DNA of 8,112 nucleotides from Ekhidna sp. Its GTDB lineage: Bacteria > Bacteroidota > Bacteroidia > Cytophagales > Cyclobacteriaceae. Where the stretch lies: the NCBI GenBank assembly GCA_028821635.1, contig JAPPDO010000116.1, positions 1 through 8,112 of the forward strand, in the 5' to 3' direction. The translations under genes and the position numbers were made by a program. Positions 1 to 6,974 of this stretch are shown here, in pieces. The notes under the pieces are model-generated. The model made no database searches. It was given only the letters and a program-made list of their open reading frames with translations, and had not been told where the DNA came from. The first letter of the stretch is position 1; the number at the start of each line of letters is the position of its first letter.

Positions 1-33
1 CATAATTTTATTATTTAGTAATTAATTAAGGTG

Positions 34-65
34 CAAACATAAAACAATTAGTTAAGAGATGCAAA
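34..65 (-). promoter_or_regulatory. Bacteroidota-type promoter firing leftward out of the window
   Basis: Read on the minus strand there is a TTTG (-33 box, plus positions 62-65), a 20-base spacer and TATGTTTG (-7 box, plus positions 34-41). This matches the known Bacteroidota primary sigma pattern of TTTG, about 19-21 bases, then TAnnTTTG. Downstream on the same strand the first ATG lies at 3..1, after an AT-rich leader of roughly 25 bases, as expected for a transcript starting near position 27. The inference is that a leftward gene begins at the very edge of the window; only its start codon would be visible, so its product is unknown. The box match is seen directly; promoter activity is inferred. 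Confidence 0.6.
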
Positions 66-242
66 TGTTTTTGCAAGTTTTTTTTATTTTGATACTTAAA
101 AAATCCTCCTCCAAGTGTAATTTATAATTTAACTGAATATTGTTCTTCATTTCTTTTTCACGTTCCACGATGGTCGTTACATGCCGGACAAATAAACCTA
201 CCTATACCTAAACCATTGGAACAGACTGATACAAAAAAGCAC

Positions 243-250
243 TACCTTTG
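243..250 (+). promoter_or_regulatory. candidate -7 box for the prolyl oligopeptidase gene
   Basis: TACCTTTG followed by C is a full match to the Bacteroidota -7 consensus TAnnTTTG. The nearest upstream TTG is at 216-218, giving a 24-base spacer, which is longer than the usual 19-21, so the -33 element is weak or shifted. Transcription would start near 257 and leave a leader of about 110 bases before the ATG at 371. That leader contains a small hairpin (CCTAAA at 291-296, TTTAGG at 300-305, 3-base loop). The rest of 66-370 is AT-rich, and I see no gene or RNA in it. Confidence 0.45.
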
Positions 251-370
251 CGTTCTGGTTTTTTGGAAATGACTTAGTAACTCTGTAAAACCTAAACTTT
301 TTAGGAACTGGAACAAAACCCTTTAATTTTCTTTAACGATTTAATTCTGGATTTTCTTAAACCAATAATT

Positions 371-2506
371 ATGAAAAAACTGATTTATGTATTCTCAGGC
401 TTAATTCTTTGGTCTTGTCAGCCTGGAGAGAGCGAGCCTACATCTGCTCTTATTTACCCGCAAACGAAAAAAGTAGACACTGTAGATGTGTATTTTGAAA
501 CGGAAGTCCCTGACCCATACCGGTGGTTGGAGGACGACCTTTCAGCAGAAACTTCAGACTGGGTCAAACGCCAAAATGAAGTAACATTCGCTTATCTGGA
601 TCAGATAGCTTTTAGGGATAAATTAAAATCTCGGCTGGAAGAGCTTTTTGATTATGAAAGAGTATCTGCCCCCACTCAGAAAGGCGATTATGAGTATTAT
701 TATCAGAACGATGGGCTTCAAAATCAAAGTGTTCTTTATCGAAAAGATGCTAATGGCACAGAAGAGGTATTCATAGATCCGAATAAATTTTCCGAAGATG
801 GGACGATTTCGCTGGCCTCATCAAGTTTTACTGATGATGGTTCGCTTTTTGCATACCTGATTTCAATTGGAGGTTCTGATTGGAGAAAAGCTATCGTCAT
901 GGATACAGAGATAAAAGAAATTGTTGAAGATACGCTGCAAAACATTAAATTCAGCGGGGTTAGCTGGAGCGGAAGTGAGGGTTTTTACTACAGCAGCTAT
1001 GATAAACCAAAAGAAGGGAGTGAGTTATCTGCAAAAACACAAATTCACAAGTTGTACTATCATAAATTAGGGACAGACCAATCCCGGGATGAGCTAATCT
1101 TTGGAGGAGAAGCAAATCCTTACAGATATGTAGGGGGTTATGTGACTGAAGATAATCGCTACTTAGTGATCACTGCGGCAGTGAGCACGAGCGGCAATAA
1201 ATTATTCATAAAAGACCTTGTGAATAATGGAGCAATCATTCCCGTGGATGAGGATATTGAAACAGACGAGTATGTTTTGCACAGTGAGGGAGATAGGATT
1301 CTTATTCAGACTAACTACAACGCACCCAATCAAAGAGTGGTCGAAACGTCTATTTCCAATCCTGTCACCTCTACATGGAAAGATGTAATTCCGGAGACAG
1401 ATAATGTGCTCAGTGCTTCGACAGGAGGAGGCTACCTTTTTGCTAACTACTTGGTAGATGCAAAGACCGAAATCAGTCAGTACACAACTCGGGGTGAGTT
1501 GGTAAGGGAGGTAGCGTTACCATCTATCGGGACTGTTTATGGCTTTGAAGGTGAGCAGGATAAAGATTTCATTTACTACACATTCACTTCTTTCACCTAT
1601 CCCCCGTCAATCTATAAGTATGATATTCCCTCCGGCAAGTCCGATCTGTACAAGCAACCTGAAGTAGACTTCAATCCCGCTGATTATGAGACAAAGCAGG
1701 TTTTTTATGAAAGTAAAGACGGCACTAGGATTCCTATGTTTATCGTCCATAAGAAGGGTATATCATTGGATGGGAAAAATCCAACAGAGTTATATGCTTA
1801 CGGAGGGTTCAATATCAGTCTGAGACCTTCTTTTAGTACCTCCAGGATTGTCTGGTTAGAAAATAACGGAATTTATGCCCAGCCAAATCTCAGAGGAGGT
1901 GGCGAATACGGTGAAAAATGGCACAAAGCAGGCACGAAAATGCAAAAGCAGAACGTGTTCGATGACTTCATTGCTGCCGGAGAATGGTTAATTGAAAATA
2001 ATTACACCGCTAGTGACTATTTAGCGATACGCGGGGGGTCTAATGGGGGACTTTTAGTTGGTGCTACCATGACCCAGAGACCTAATTTGGCTAAAGTTGC
2101 TTTCCCCGCAGTGGGAGTAATGGATATGTTGCGCTATCATAAATTCACTGCCGGTGCCGGCTGGGCCTCTGATTATGGTACTTCGGAAGACTCAAAGGAG
2201 ATGTTTGAGTATCTGAAAAAGTACTCACCGATACACGCCTTAAAGCCTGATGTAGTATATCCGGCAACGATGGTTACTACTGCCGACCATGATGATCGGG
2301 TAGTGCCTGCTCATTCGTTTAAGTTTGCTGCCACCCTTCAGGAGTATCATGCGGGTAATAATCCGGTACTTATTCAGATAGAAACAGATGCCGGTCATGG
2401 TGCAGGAACTCCTATCTCAAAAACGATAGCCCAAGTTGCTGACAGATACTCTTTTGCATGGTACAATATGGGCATCATTCCTGAAATTGCGCAAGAGGAT
2501 TTGTAG
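371..2506 (+). CDS. prolyl oligopeptidase family lipoprotein (S9A serine peptidase)
   Basis: This is a 711-residue serine peptidase that by family cleaves short, proline-containing peptides after proline. Residues 1-16 form a lipoprotein signal: lysines at 2-3, a hydrophobic stretch and the lipobox L13-W14-S15-C16, so the mature protein should be lipid-anchored in the envelope, most likely facing the periplasm. Residues about 28-430 are the seven-bladed propeller domain typical of S9A, starting with the family-like D48-P-Y-R-W block. Residues about 450-705 are the alpha/beta hydrolase domain. The triad is visible: S557 in GGSNGG, D641 in DHDDRVVP and H676 in GHGAG. R643 and W598 match residues known to bind the substrate proline in the porcine enzyme. 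Length is normal for the family and no key residue is missing. The ATG at 371 is supported by the signal peptide beginning there. The gene stands alone, with its own -7 box and a terminator just after the stop. Preference for prolyl over other substrates is inferred from homology. Confidence 0.95.
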   Translation: MKKLIYVFSGLILWSCQPGESEPTSALIYPQTKKVDTVDVYFETEVPDPYRWLEDDLSAETSDWVKRQNEVTFAYLDQIAFRDKLKSRLEELFDYERVSAPTQKGDYEYYYQNDGLQNQSVLYRKDANGTEEVFIDPNKFSEDGTISLASSSFTDDGSLFAYLISIGGSDWRKAIVMDTEIKEIVEDTLQNIKFSGVSWSGSEGFYYSSYDKPKEGSELSAKTQIHKLYYHKLGTDQSRDELIFGGEANPYRYVGGYVTEDNRYLVITAAVSTSGNKLFIKDLVNNGAIIPVDEDIETDEYVLHSEGDRILIQTNYNAPNQRVVETSISNPVTSTWKDVIPETDNVLSASTGGGYLFANYLVDAKTEISQYTTRGELVREVALPSIGTVYGFEGEQDKDFIYYTFTSFTYPPSIYKYDIPSGKSDLYKQPEVDFNPADYETKQVFYESKDGTRIPMFIVHKKGISLDGKNPTELYAYGGFNISLRPSFSTSRIVWLENNGIYAQPNLRGGGEYGEKWHKAGTKMQKQNVFDDFIAAGEWLIENNYTASDYLAIRGGSNGGLLVGATMTQRPNLAKVAFPAVGVMDMLRYHKFTAGAGWASDYGTSEDSKEMFEYLKKYSPIHALKPDVVYPATMVTTADHDDRVVPAHSFKFAATLQEYHAGNNPVLIQIETDAGHGAGTPISKTIAQVADRYSFAWYNMGIIPEIAQEDL

Positions 2507-2536
2507 ATACAATCCCCTTAGCTAGGTAAGAATAAG

Positions 2537-2569
2537 CCATCTCATTTCTACGAATGAAGTGGTTTTTTT
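2537..2569 (+). terminator. factor-independent terminator after the prolyl oligopeptidase gene
   Basis: A 10-base stem (CCATCTCATT with AATGAAGTGG, containing one G-U pair and one mismatch) encloses a 6-base loop and is followed at once by seven T. It lies about 30 bases after the stop codon at 2506 and separates the peptidase gene from the transposase remnant. Confidence 0.75.
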
Positions 2570-2583
2570 ACTTTCACTTTTAA

Positions 2584-2910
2584 GATGACTTGAAACCTTC
2601 TGTACATAAACTTTGCCGAAAGGCTAAGATGTTGCATCTTAAAGGTATGAGCTACAAAGTAAGCTCTCACTATCCCAGCTTTAGTGATGAAGCCGAAGCC
2701 ATCGCACACGCAAAAGCAACTTGGCAGAAGAAGCGCAATGTGTTGATCAGCAAGCAGGGGTATAAAGTAGAGCGGACCTTTGGGAGTATAAAAGAGATGG
2801 TTTGGTTCAGGCACGTGCAGGGTTTAGGCATAGCAAAGACACATACTCTACACTTGTTAGAAACCATCGCCTGTAATCTGAAGCGTAGTCCGGATTTAGT
2901 GACAGTATGA
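2584..2910 (+). pseudogene. IS5-type transposase, C-terminal remnant
   Basis: About 108 codons are open from the stop at 2581-2583 to the TGA at 2908-2910. The only possible start in the open stretch near its beginning is a TTG at 2590. The second half reads like the end of IS5-family DDE transposases: WQKKRN, LISKQGYKVERTFGSIK, then GLGIAKTH and an IACNLKRSP-like tail. The glutamate in VERTFG would be the third acidic catalytic residue, and E-x6-K of the Y-R-E-K signature is kept. The arginine usually found four residues before that glutamate is a glycine here (QGYKVE instead of a form like TRYKVE). The N-terminal two thirds, with both catalytic aspartates, are absent: upstream lie the peptidase terminator and gene. 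The fragment is therefore a dead relic rather than an active element. No terminal inverted repeats could be recognised. Assignment to IS5 rather than a neighbouring DDE family is by motif recognition only. Confidence 0.8.
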
Positions 2911-3200
2911 TAGAGGTGCGTCTAATTTGTAAAGTGGGACGGTAAAAGGGGTTTAAAACAACAGATTTAATCAGCATATACAGTGAAGGAGGGTCAAAAA
3001 TCGGGTGGATGGTGGTCAAATTTTGAGCAGTAATCAAAACACGGGAAGACAAGAAAATCAGATTGTTTATGCAAAGCCTTAGATCACTTGCAGATCATGT
3101 GTTAAGGCAGCTATTCTTGCTGACGGTGACTTCTTCTTAAAATGTTATACGGAATTAAATACTGATCAGTAAAATAATGCGTCTGAGCGGAGAGAATAAT
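2911..3200. other. non-coding gap with repeat debris between the transposase stub and rsmE
   Basis: I find no credible gene in this roughly 290-base stretch. It contains the GGTCAAA repeats (2991-3036), an imperfect hairpin with arms GCCTTA (3076-3081) and TAAGGC (3103-3108) plus inner CAC/GTG pairing, and a perfect 12-base palindrome TACTGATCAGTA (3160-3171). The last two lie within 130 bases downstream of the leftward rsmE stop and could help end its transcript. Neither is followed by a long T run on the minus strand, so a terminator call is not justified. Confidence 0.5.
2991..3036. repeat. imperfect GGTCAAA repeats resembling an IS21-type element end
   Basis: The segment carries GGGTCAAAAATCGGGTGG followed by GGTGGTCAAATTTTGAGCAG, two imperfect versions of a unit built on G(T)GGTCAAA. 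Insertion sequences of the IS21 group in Bacteroidota often carry multiple short terminal repeats of the form GGGTGGTCAaatttgacCGGAAT. No istA or istB reading frame is next to it, so at most this is an isolated end left by deletion. The repeats are seen directly; the IS21 link is a tentative memory-based comparison. Confidence 0.3.
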
Positions 3201-3908
3201 TCAATGTTTGTTTACCAGATTAACTGCACAGCAAGCTGTTACACCTGCGGTTTCCGTTCGCAATGTATTTGACCCAAGTGAGATTCGTTGAAATCCATTT
3301 TTCAGTGCCAAATCAATCTCCATCCTAGCGAATCCGCCTTCCGGTCCAACAAATATTAGCAGGTCTTCTCCCGGAGAGATTACATCTCCAATATGGTTAT
3401 GCTCGGGATTAACATGGGCAATTAATTTTTTTTGCGAATGATTCTCAGACAGAAAACTATTCATGGTTACTAAATCATTCAGTTTTGGGAGAAACGGATT
3501 CCTCGACTGCTTCAAGGCACTCAATGTCTTCTTCTCAAGCCGATCCATTCGGATTTTCTTTCTTTCAGTGTTCTCAGTTTGAATGAAGCTGACTTCATCT
3601 ACTCCAATTTCGGTGAGCTTTTCAACCAACCATTCCATCCTGTCCATATTCTTGCTGGGAGCTATAGCCAGATGAGTCTTGAATGATTTCGGAAGAGTAA
3701 TTTCAGATTTTAAGATTTTATACTCACAAATCTTCTTTGATATGTTGGTGATCTTTGATGTGTGCAAACCACCAACTCCATCTAAAATCAATATCTCGTC
3801 CCCTATCTTGTGTCTGAGCACCTGAATACAGTGTTTTACCTCCTCCTCTGGAAGTAAATTAATCCCTTTATTTATATTTTTATGATAAAATGAGTCTATT
3901 TGATTCAT
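3201..3908 (-). CDS. rsmE: 16S rRNA (uracil(1498)-N(3))-methyltransferase RsmE
   Basis: This 235-residue SPOUT-class enzyme uses S-adenosylmethionine to methylate N3 of U1498 in helix 44 of 16S rRNA, acting on the assembled small subunit in the cytoplasm. The N-terminal PUA-like domain (about 1-70) includes the family's H-x3-VLR block (H26, V30-L31-R32) followed by GD and a DG-x-G turn. The C-terminal part (about 75-232) is the trefoil-knot domain, with the cofactor-binding signatures GPEGGF (188-193) and SLG-x3-LRTETA (210-221). Length and motif spacing are normal. The ATG at 3908 places the FYH segment where family members begin. The gene is divergent from glnN across a 114-base AT-rich gap and is not in an evident operon. 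On its downstream side it faces insertion-sequence debris. The identification is firm from motifs. Confidence 0.95.
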   Translation of the reverse strand: MNQIDSFYHKNINKGINLLPEEEVKHCIQVLRHKIGDEILILDGVGGLHTSKITNISKKICEYKILKSEITLPKSFKTHLAIAPSKNMDRMEWLVEKLTEIGVDEVSFIQTENTERKKIRMDRLEKKTLSALKQSRNPFLPKLNDLVTMNSFLSENHSQKKLIAHVNPEHNHIGDVISPGEDLLIFVGPEGGFARMEIDLALKNGFQRISLGSNTLRTETAGVTACCAVNLVNKH

Positions 3909-3916
3909 TTTTTACT

Positions 3917-3924
3917 TATCTTTG
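3917..3924 (+). promoter_or_regulatory. candidate -7 box for glnN
   Basis: TATCTTTG fits the TAnnTTTG consensus and points toward glnN. The closest upstream TTTG (3899-3902) is only 14 bases away, which is too close for the usual spacing, so the -33 element is not convincing. If used, transcription would start near 3931 and leave a leader of about 90 bases containing the dyad at 3927-3966. Confidence 0.35.
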
Positions 3925-3926
3925 AG

Positions 3927-3966
3927 CTAAATAATGTAAATCATTAAATTTTTGATTAAAATTTAG
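3927..3966. promoter_or_regulatory. nested AT-rich dyad in the rsmE-glnN divergent gap
   Basis: CTAAAT (3927-3932) is mirrored by ATTTAG (3961-3966), and inside it AATCA (3939-3943) is mirrored by TGATT (3953-3957). The two pairs have nearly the same centre, offset by about 1.5 bases. The dyad begins just after the candidate glnN -7 box and could be an operator for a dimeric regulator or a weak leader hairpin. In such AT-rich DNA a chance origin is quite possible. Confidence 0.25.
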
Positions 3967-4022
3967 TTGGATCAAATATCAAATTTCATTTTTTAATATA
4001 CTTTTACAAATAAAAACAGATT

Positions 4023-6185
4023 ATGGCTCATTTAAGATTTAGTGCACTCAGTTTAGTGCAAAGCAGAAGTAATGTGGATGTAGTGGCACCATCAAAAAAA
4101 ATCTCAGAATACTTTGGTGAGATGGTCTACACAAAAGCGCAAATGCAGGCAACGCTTTCCCCGGATGTATTCAGTAAAGTAGTATATGCGATTGAAAACA
4201 GAAAGAAAATTGACATCGAGGCTGCTGATGCTGTCGCATCTGCGGTAAAAAACTGGGCTCTTGAAAGAGGTGTTACTCACTACACGCACTGGTTTCAGCC
4301 ATTAACAGGGGCAACGGCAGAAAAGCATGACTCCTTCTTCGATCCGAACAAGGGAATTGAAAATTTAAAGGGGGAGGCATTGGTACAGCAGGAGCCAGAT
4401 GCCTCCTCTTTCCCTAATGGCGGCATTAGAAGTACTTTTGAAGCACGTGGCTATACTGCTTGGGACCCATCCTCCCCTATTTTTATTTACGGTAAAACAC
4501 TATGTGTCCCGACTATTTTTGTGGCTTACACTGGAGAAGCCTTGGATTATAAGGCTCCTCTTCTTAAAGCATTGGAAGCCGTTGACAGAGCGGCGGTGAA
4601 GGTTTGCAAACTCTTTGACAGGAACGTATCAAAAGTGAATGCTTCACTTGGGTGGGAGCAGGAATATTTTGTCATAGATGAGGCTTTGTACAACGCAAGA
4701 CCTGATTTGGTCATGTCCGGAAGGACAGTATATGGTCACAATTCTGCTAGAGGGCAACAGTTGGATGACCATTACTTTGGAGCCATTCCCACGCGTATTT
4801 ATGATTACATGAGAGATTTTGAGGTTGAAGCGCACAGACTCGGCATCCCATTAATGACACGTCACAATGAAGTAGCTCCTGGTCAGTATGAGGTAGCTCC
4901 TATGTTTGGACCCGTAAACACCGCAACAGACCAAAATCAGCTGTTAAAGGATGTGATGGACAGGGTTGCAAAAAGACATAAACTTCGTGTTTTATTTCAT
5001 GAAAAGCCCTTTGCTGCGCTCAATGGCAGTGGAAAGCACAACAACTGGTCGCTCGTGACCGATACCGGAGTTAATCTTTACCAGCCGAGCAGCAGCGCAC
5101 GAGAGAATTTACAATTCCTAACTTTCTTTATTACTACCATTAAGGCTGTCCATAAGTATGCAGACATGCTAAGAGCCAGTATTGCCTCTGCCGGCAATGA
5201 TTTCAGGCTTGGTGCCAATGAGGCTCCCCCCGCAGTTATTTCCGTATTCATTGGGTCTACCCTGACAGAAGTCCTTGATAAATTGGAACGATCAGGAGAC
5301 ATAGCAATTGAAAAAGGAGATAATCTGTACATGAAGCTGGGTATTGATCAAATACCTGAAATTATCCTTGACAATACGGATAGAAATAGAACCTCACCTT
5401 TTGCTTTTACCGGAAATAAGTTTGAGTTCAGAGCTGTTGGCTCTGATGCCAATGTTTCTGACCCAATGATGGTATTGAACCTGATCGTGGCAGAGCAGCT
5501 TACTGACTTCTATGATAAGGTTTCAAAACTGACTGGTGGAGAGAAAGAAAAGAGAATCGCCATTATAGAGGTATTAAGACAATATATTACAGAATCTAAG
5601 AACGTGCGATTTGAAGGAGACGGATATTCTGATGAGTGGGTCGCTGAGGCAGAAAAAAGAGACCTCTCAAACGTTAAAGATACCGCTCGGGCACTTGATT
5701 TCTCGGTATCTGAGGAAGCAATTCGTCTATATGGCAAACACAAAGTAATGAACAAAATCGAAGCGAATGCTCGTCATGAGATCAAACTTGAGAATTACAT
5801 TATGAAAATTCAAATAGAATCAAGGTTGATGGCCGATCTTGGCCTTAATATGATTATTCCTACGGCTACCAAATATCAATCTAAGTTGATTGAGAATGCC
5901 AAAGGATTGATGGAACTGGGCTTGGATACTGCCGAAATTAAAAAAACAATAGAGGAGATATCCACCCATCTAAACAATGTGAGGAGACTTTCTTTGGAGA
6001 TGACTGAAGAACGTAAACGAGTTAATGAAATAAAAAATACCCGTGAAATGGCGATTGAGTATTGTGACCATGTAAAGGGAAAGTACTTTGATAAACTAAG
6101 GTATGCAGTAGACAAGTTGGAGCTTTTGGTGGATGATGAGGACTGGCCGCTTCCAAAGTACAGAGAAATGCTCTTTATCAGATGA
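4023..6185 (+). CDS. glnN: glutamine synthetase type III
   Basis: This cytoplasmic enzyme makes glutamine from glutamate, ammonia and ATP. At 720 residues it has the length of the GSIII class, which is typical of Bacteroidota and much longer than GSI or GSII. The GSIII-specific N-terminal region (about 1-170) precedes the catalytic core. Core motifs are GWEQEYFVID (210-219, with metal-binding E212 and E214), RHNEVAPGQYE (280-290, E283 and E290), NGSGKHNNWS (334-343, with the ATP-site histidine H339), RLGANEAPP (395-403) and NRTSPFAFTGNKFEFR (455-470). The C-terminal part (about 580-705) is helical and rich in K and E, probably coiled-coil, as in the class. Known GSIII enzymes form dodecamers and lack the adenylylation site of GSI. 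No key residue is missing. The ATG at 4023 follows an A-rich leader without a Shine-Dalgarno sequence, as is usual in the phylum. No glnB, amt or gltB gene adjoins it, so it appears monocistronic, and no regulator can be assigned from sequence. Confidence 0.97.
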   Translation: MAHLRFSALSLVQSRSNVDVVAPSKKISEYFGEMVYTKAQMQATLSPDVFSKVVYAIENRKKIDIEAADAVASAVKNWALERGVTHYTHWFQPLTGATAEKHDSFFDPNKGIENLKGEALVQQEPDASSFPNGGIRSTFEARGYTAWDPSSPIFIYGKTLCVPTIFVAYTGEALDYKAPLLKALEAVDRAAVKVCKLFDRNVSKVNASLGWEQEYFVIDEALYNARPDLVMSGRTVYGHNSARGQQLDDHYFGAIPTRIYDYMRDFEVEAHRLGIPLMTRHNEVAPGQYEVAPMFGPVNTATDQNQLLKDVMDRVAKRHKLRVLFHEKPFAALNGSGKHNNWSLVTDTGVNLYQPSSSARENLQFLTFFITTIKAVHKYADMLRASIASAGNDFRLGANEAPPAVISVFIGSTLTEVLDKLERSGDIAIEKGDNLYMKLGIDQIPEIILDNTDRNRTSPFAFTGNKFEFRAVGSDANVSDPMMVLNLIVAEQLTDFYDKVSKLTGGEKEKRIAIIEVLRQYITESKNVRFEGDGYSDEWVAEAEKRDLSNVKDTARALDFSVSEEAIRLYGKHKVMNKIEANARHEIKLENYIMKIQIESRLMADLGLNMIIPTATKYQSKLIENAKGLMELGLDTAEIKKTIEEISTHLNNVRRLSLEMTEERKRVNEIKNTREMAIEYCDHVKGKYFDKLRYAVDKLELLVDDEDWPLPKYREMLFIR

Positions 6186-6195
6186 TGCAAAATAT

Positions 6196-6209
6196 CACCT
6201 TTTTTGGTG
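6196..6209. terminator. weak hairpin between convergent glnN and pth
   Basis: CACC and GGTG pair across a six-T loop 10 bases after the glnN stop. The stem is only four base pairs and no clean T run follows on either strand, so this is a weak candidate shared by the two convergent genes. The remaining bases up to 6262 show nothing else. Confidence 0.25.
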
Positions 6210-6262
6210 GAGTTTATAAGCGGTCCAAAATTAACTGGAGATAGATTTAAAGCTAAACTTTA

Positions 6263-6820
6263 TCAGTTGAAATGATTCATAGTGCGATCCATACCTACGG
6301 TGCAAAAAGAGTAGATTGACTCAATAGCCCTGTCCATGTGTTGGACTAACGAATCAAACTCTGATTTTTTGAAAGAACTAAGCACATAATCTGCCTGCTG
6401 CCCTTTGTAAAAGTCACTACCGACCCCGAAACGGAGACGGGGATAGTCTTGTCCTCCTGTCCATTGCTCGATGTTTTTTAAGCCGTTGTGGCCTCCTGAT
6501 GAGCCTTTTGGTTTAAGTTTAATTGTGCCGAAGGGTAATGCTATGTCATCAGTGACGGCCAGCAATCTTTCTTTAGGAATCTTATTTGCCTTAAGATGAT
6601 GACTGACGGCCTTCCCGCTTAAATTCACATACGTTGTTGGCTTTATTAAAATGAGTGATCTTCCATTGTGTTTTACTTCGGCACAATAAGCAAGTTTTTG
6701 CTGCTGAAACTTCTCCCCCTTCTCATCTGCCAAGCGATCTAATACGAGAAAACCGATATTATGCCGTGTAAGCTCATACTCCGGGCCAATGTTCCCGAGC
6801 CCTGCAATAAGGAACTTCAT
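6263..6820 (-). CDS. pth: peptidyl-tRNA hydrolase
   Basis: The product cleaves the ester bond between the nascent peptide and tRNA on peptidyl-tRNAs that drop off the ribosome, recycling tRNA in the cytoplasm. It is 185 residues, normal for bacterial Pth. The diagnostic residues are all present: N10 in GLGNIG, the catalytic histidine H20 in TRHNIG, N66 in KPTTYVNLSG (N68 in the E. coli enzyme), D91 in TDDIALPFG (E. coli D93) and N112 in GGHNGL (E. coli N114). The usual TYMN reads TYVN and the usual HDE reads TDD; both are mild changes. In-frame stops lie just upstream of the ATG at 6820, so the start is well fixed. It lies downstream of rplY/ctc on the same strand, a common pairing. However, the 154-base gap contains a strong terminator and a mini-ORF that stops one base before this ATG, so pth probably has its own promoter or depends on read-through. 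Confidence 0.96.
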   Translation of the reverse strand: MKFLIAGLGNIGPEYELTRHNIGFLVLDRLADEKGEKFQQQKLAYCAEVKHNGRSLILIKPTTYVNLSGKAVSHHLKANKIPKERLLAVTDDIALPFGTIKLKPKGSSGGHNGLKNIEQWTGGQDYPRLRFGVGSDFYKGQQADYVLSSFKKSEFDSLVQHMDRAIESIYSFCTVGMDRTMNHFN

Positions 6821-6821
6821 G

Positions 6822-6911
6822 TTAATCAGGGATTTTTAGTAAGAAACAACATTTTGACATTATATCAACATAGCCCTTCTTCGACTGAGTTGCTGCCTCT
6901 TCAACTTTCAT
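6822..6911 (-). CDS. possible 29-codon leader ORF directly upstream of pth
   Basis: An ATG at 6911..6909 opens 29 codons beginning MKVEEAATQSKKGY and ending with the TAA at 6824..6822. A single base then separates it from the pth ATG at 6820. It lies wholly between the rplY terminator and pth. The peptide has no recognisable domain; it is charged at the start and has a short CCFLL stretch near the end. The spacing would allow translational coupling with pth. A chance ORF of this length is entirely possible, so this is a candidate only. Confidence 0.2.
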   Translation of the reverse strand: MKVEEAATQSKKGYVDIMSKCCFLLKIPD

Positions 6912-6923
6912 GAATAAACGAGC

Positions 6924-6949
6924 AAAAAAAATCCCGGCACAAAGCCGAG
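6924..6949 (-). terminator. factor-independent terminator after rplY/ctc
   Basis: On the minus strand CTCGGC pairs with GCCGGG (one G-U pair) across a 5-base TTTGT loop, and after a single A come eight T. The stem is on the plus strand at 6933-6938 and 6944-6949 and the tract is at 6924-6931. It starts about 25 bases after the rplY stop and is the strongest terminator in the window, partly uncoupling rplY from pth. Confidence 0.85.
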
Positions 6950-6974
6950 AGTTGAATTCAAAGGTTGATAATTC

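Noticed and set aside
66..242. Possible small RNA or riboswitch in the left non-coding region
   Set aside because: Only very short stems, such as ACGA/TCGT, can be drawn and no known RNA fold or terminator is visible.
2548..2814. Minus-strand reading frame of 88 codons over the transposase stub
   Set aside because: It runs antisense to a recognisable transposase C-terminus and through the upstream terminator, and it shows no known motif.
2807..3052. Minus-strand reading frame of 81 codons in the IS-debris gap
   Set aside because: It overlaps the transposase 3' end in antisense and the GGTCAAA repeats; its composition and lack of motifs suggest a chance frame.
2911..3200. CRISPR-like repeat array in the gap near rsmE
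   Set aside because: The GGTCAAA units are few, imperfect and not evenly spaced, and no cas genes are nearby.
3201..3908. Atypical extended N-terminus of RsmE as a sign of a wrong start
   Set aside because: The extra residues before the FYH segment are few and the ATG is followed by a continuous family-like domain, so the start is acceptable.
5876..6190. Minus-strand 104-codon frame within glnN
   Set aside because: It is a shadow of the glnN C-terminal helical region; the glnN frame is fully supported by motifs and length.
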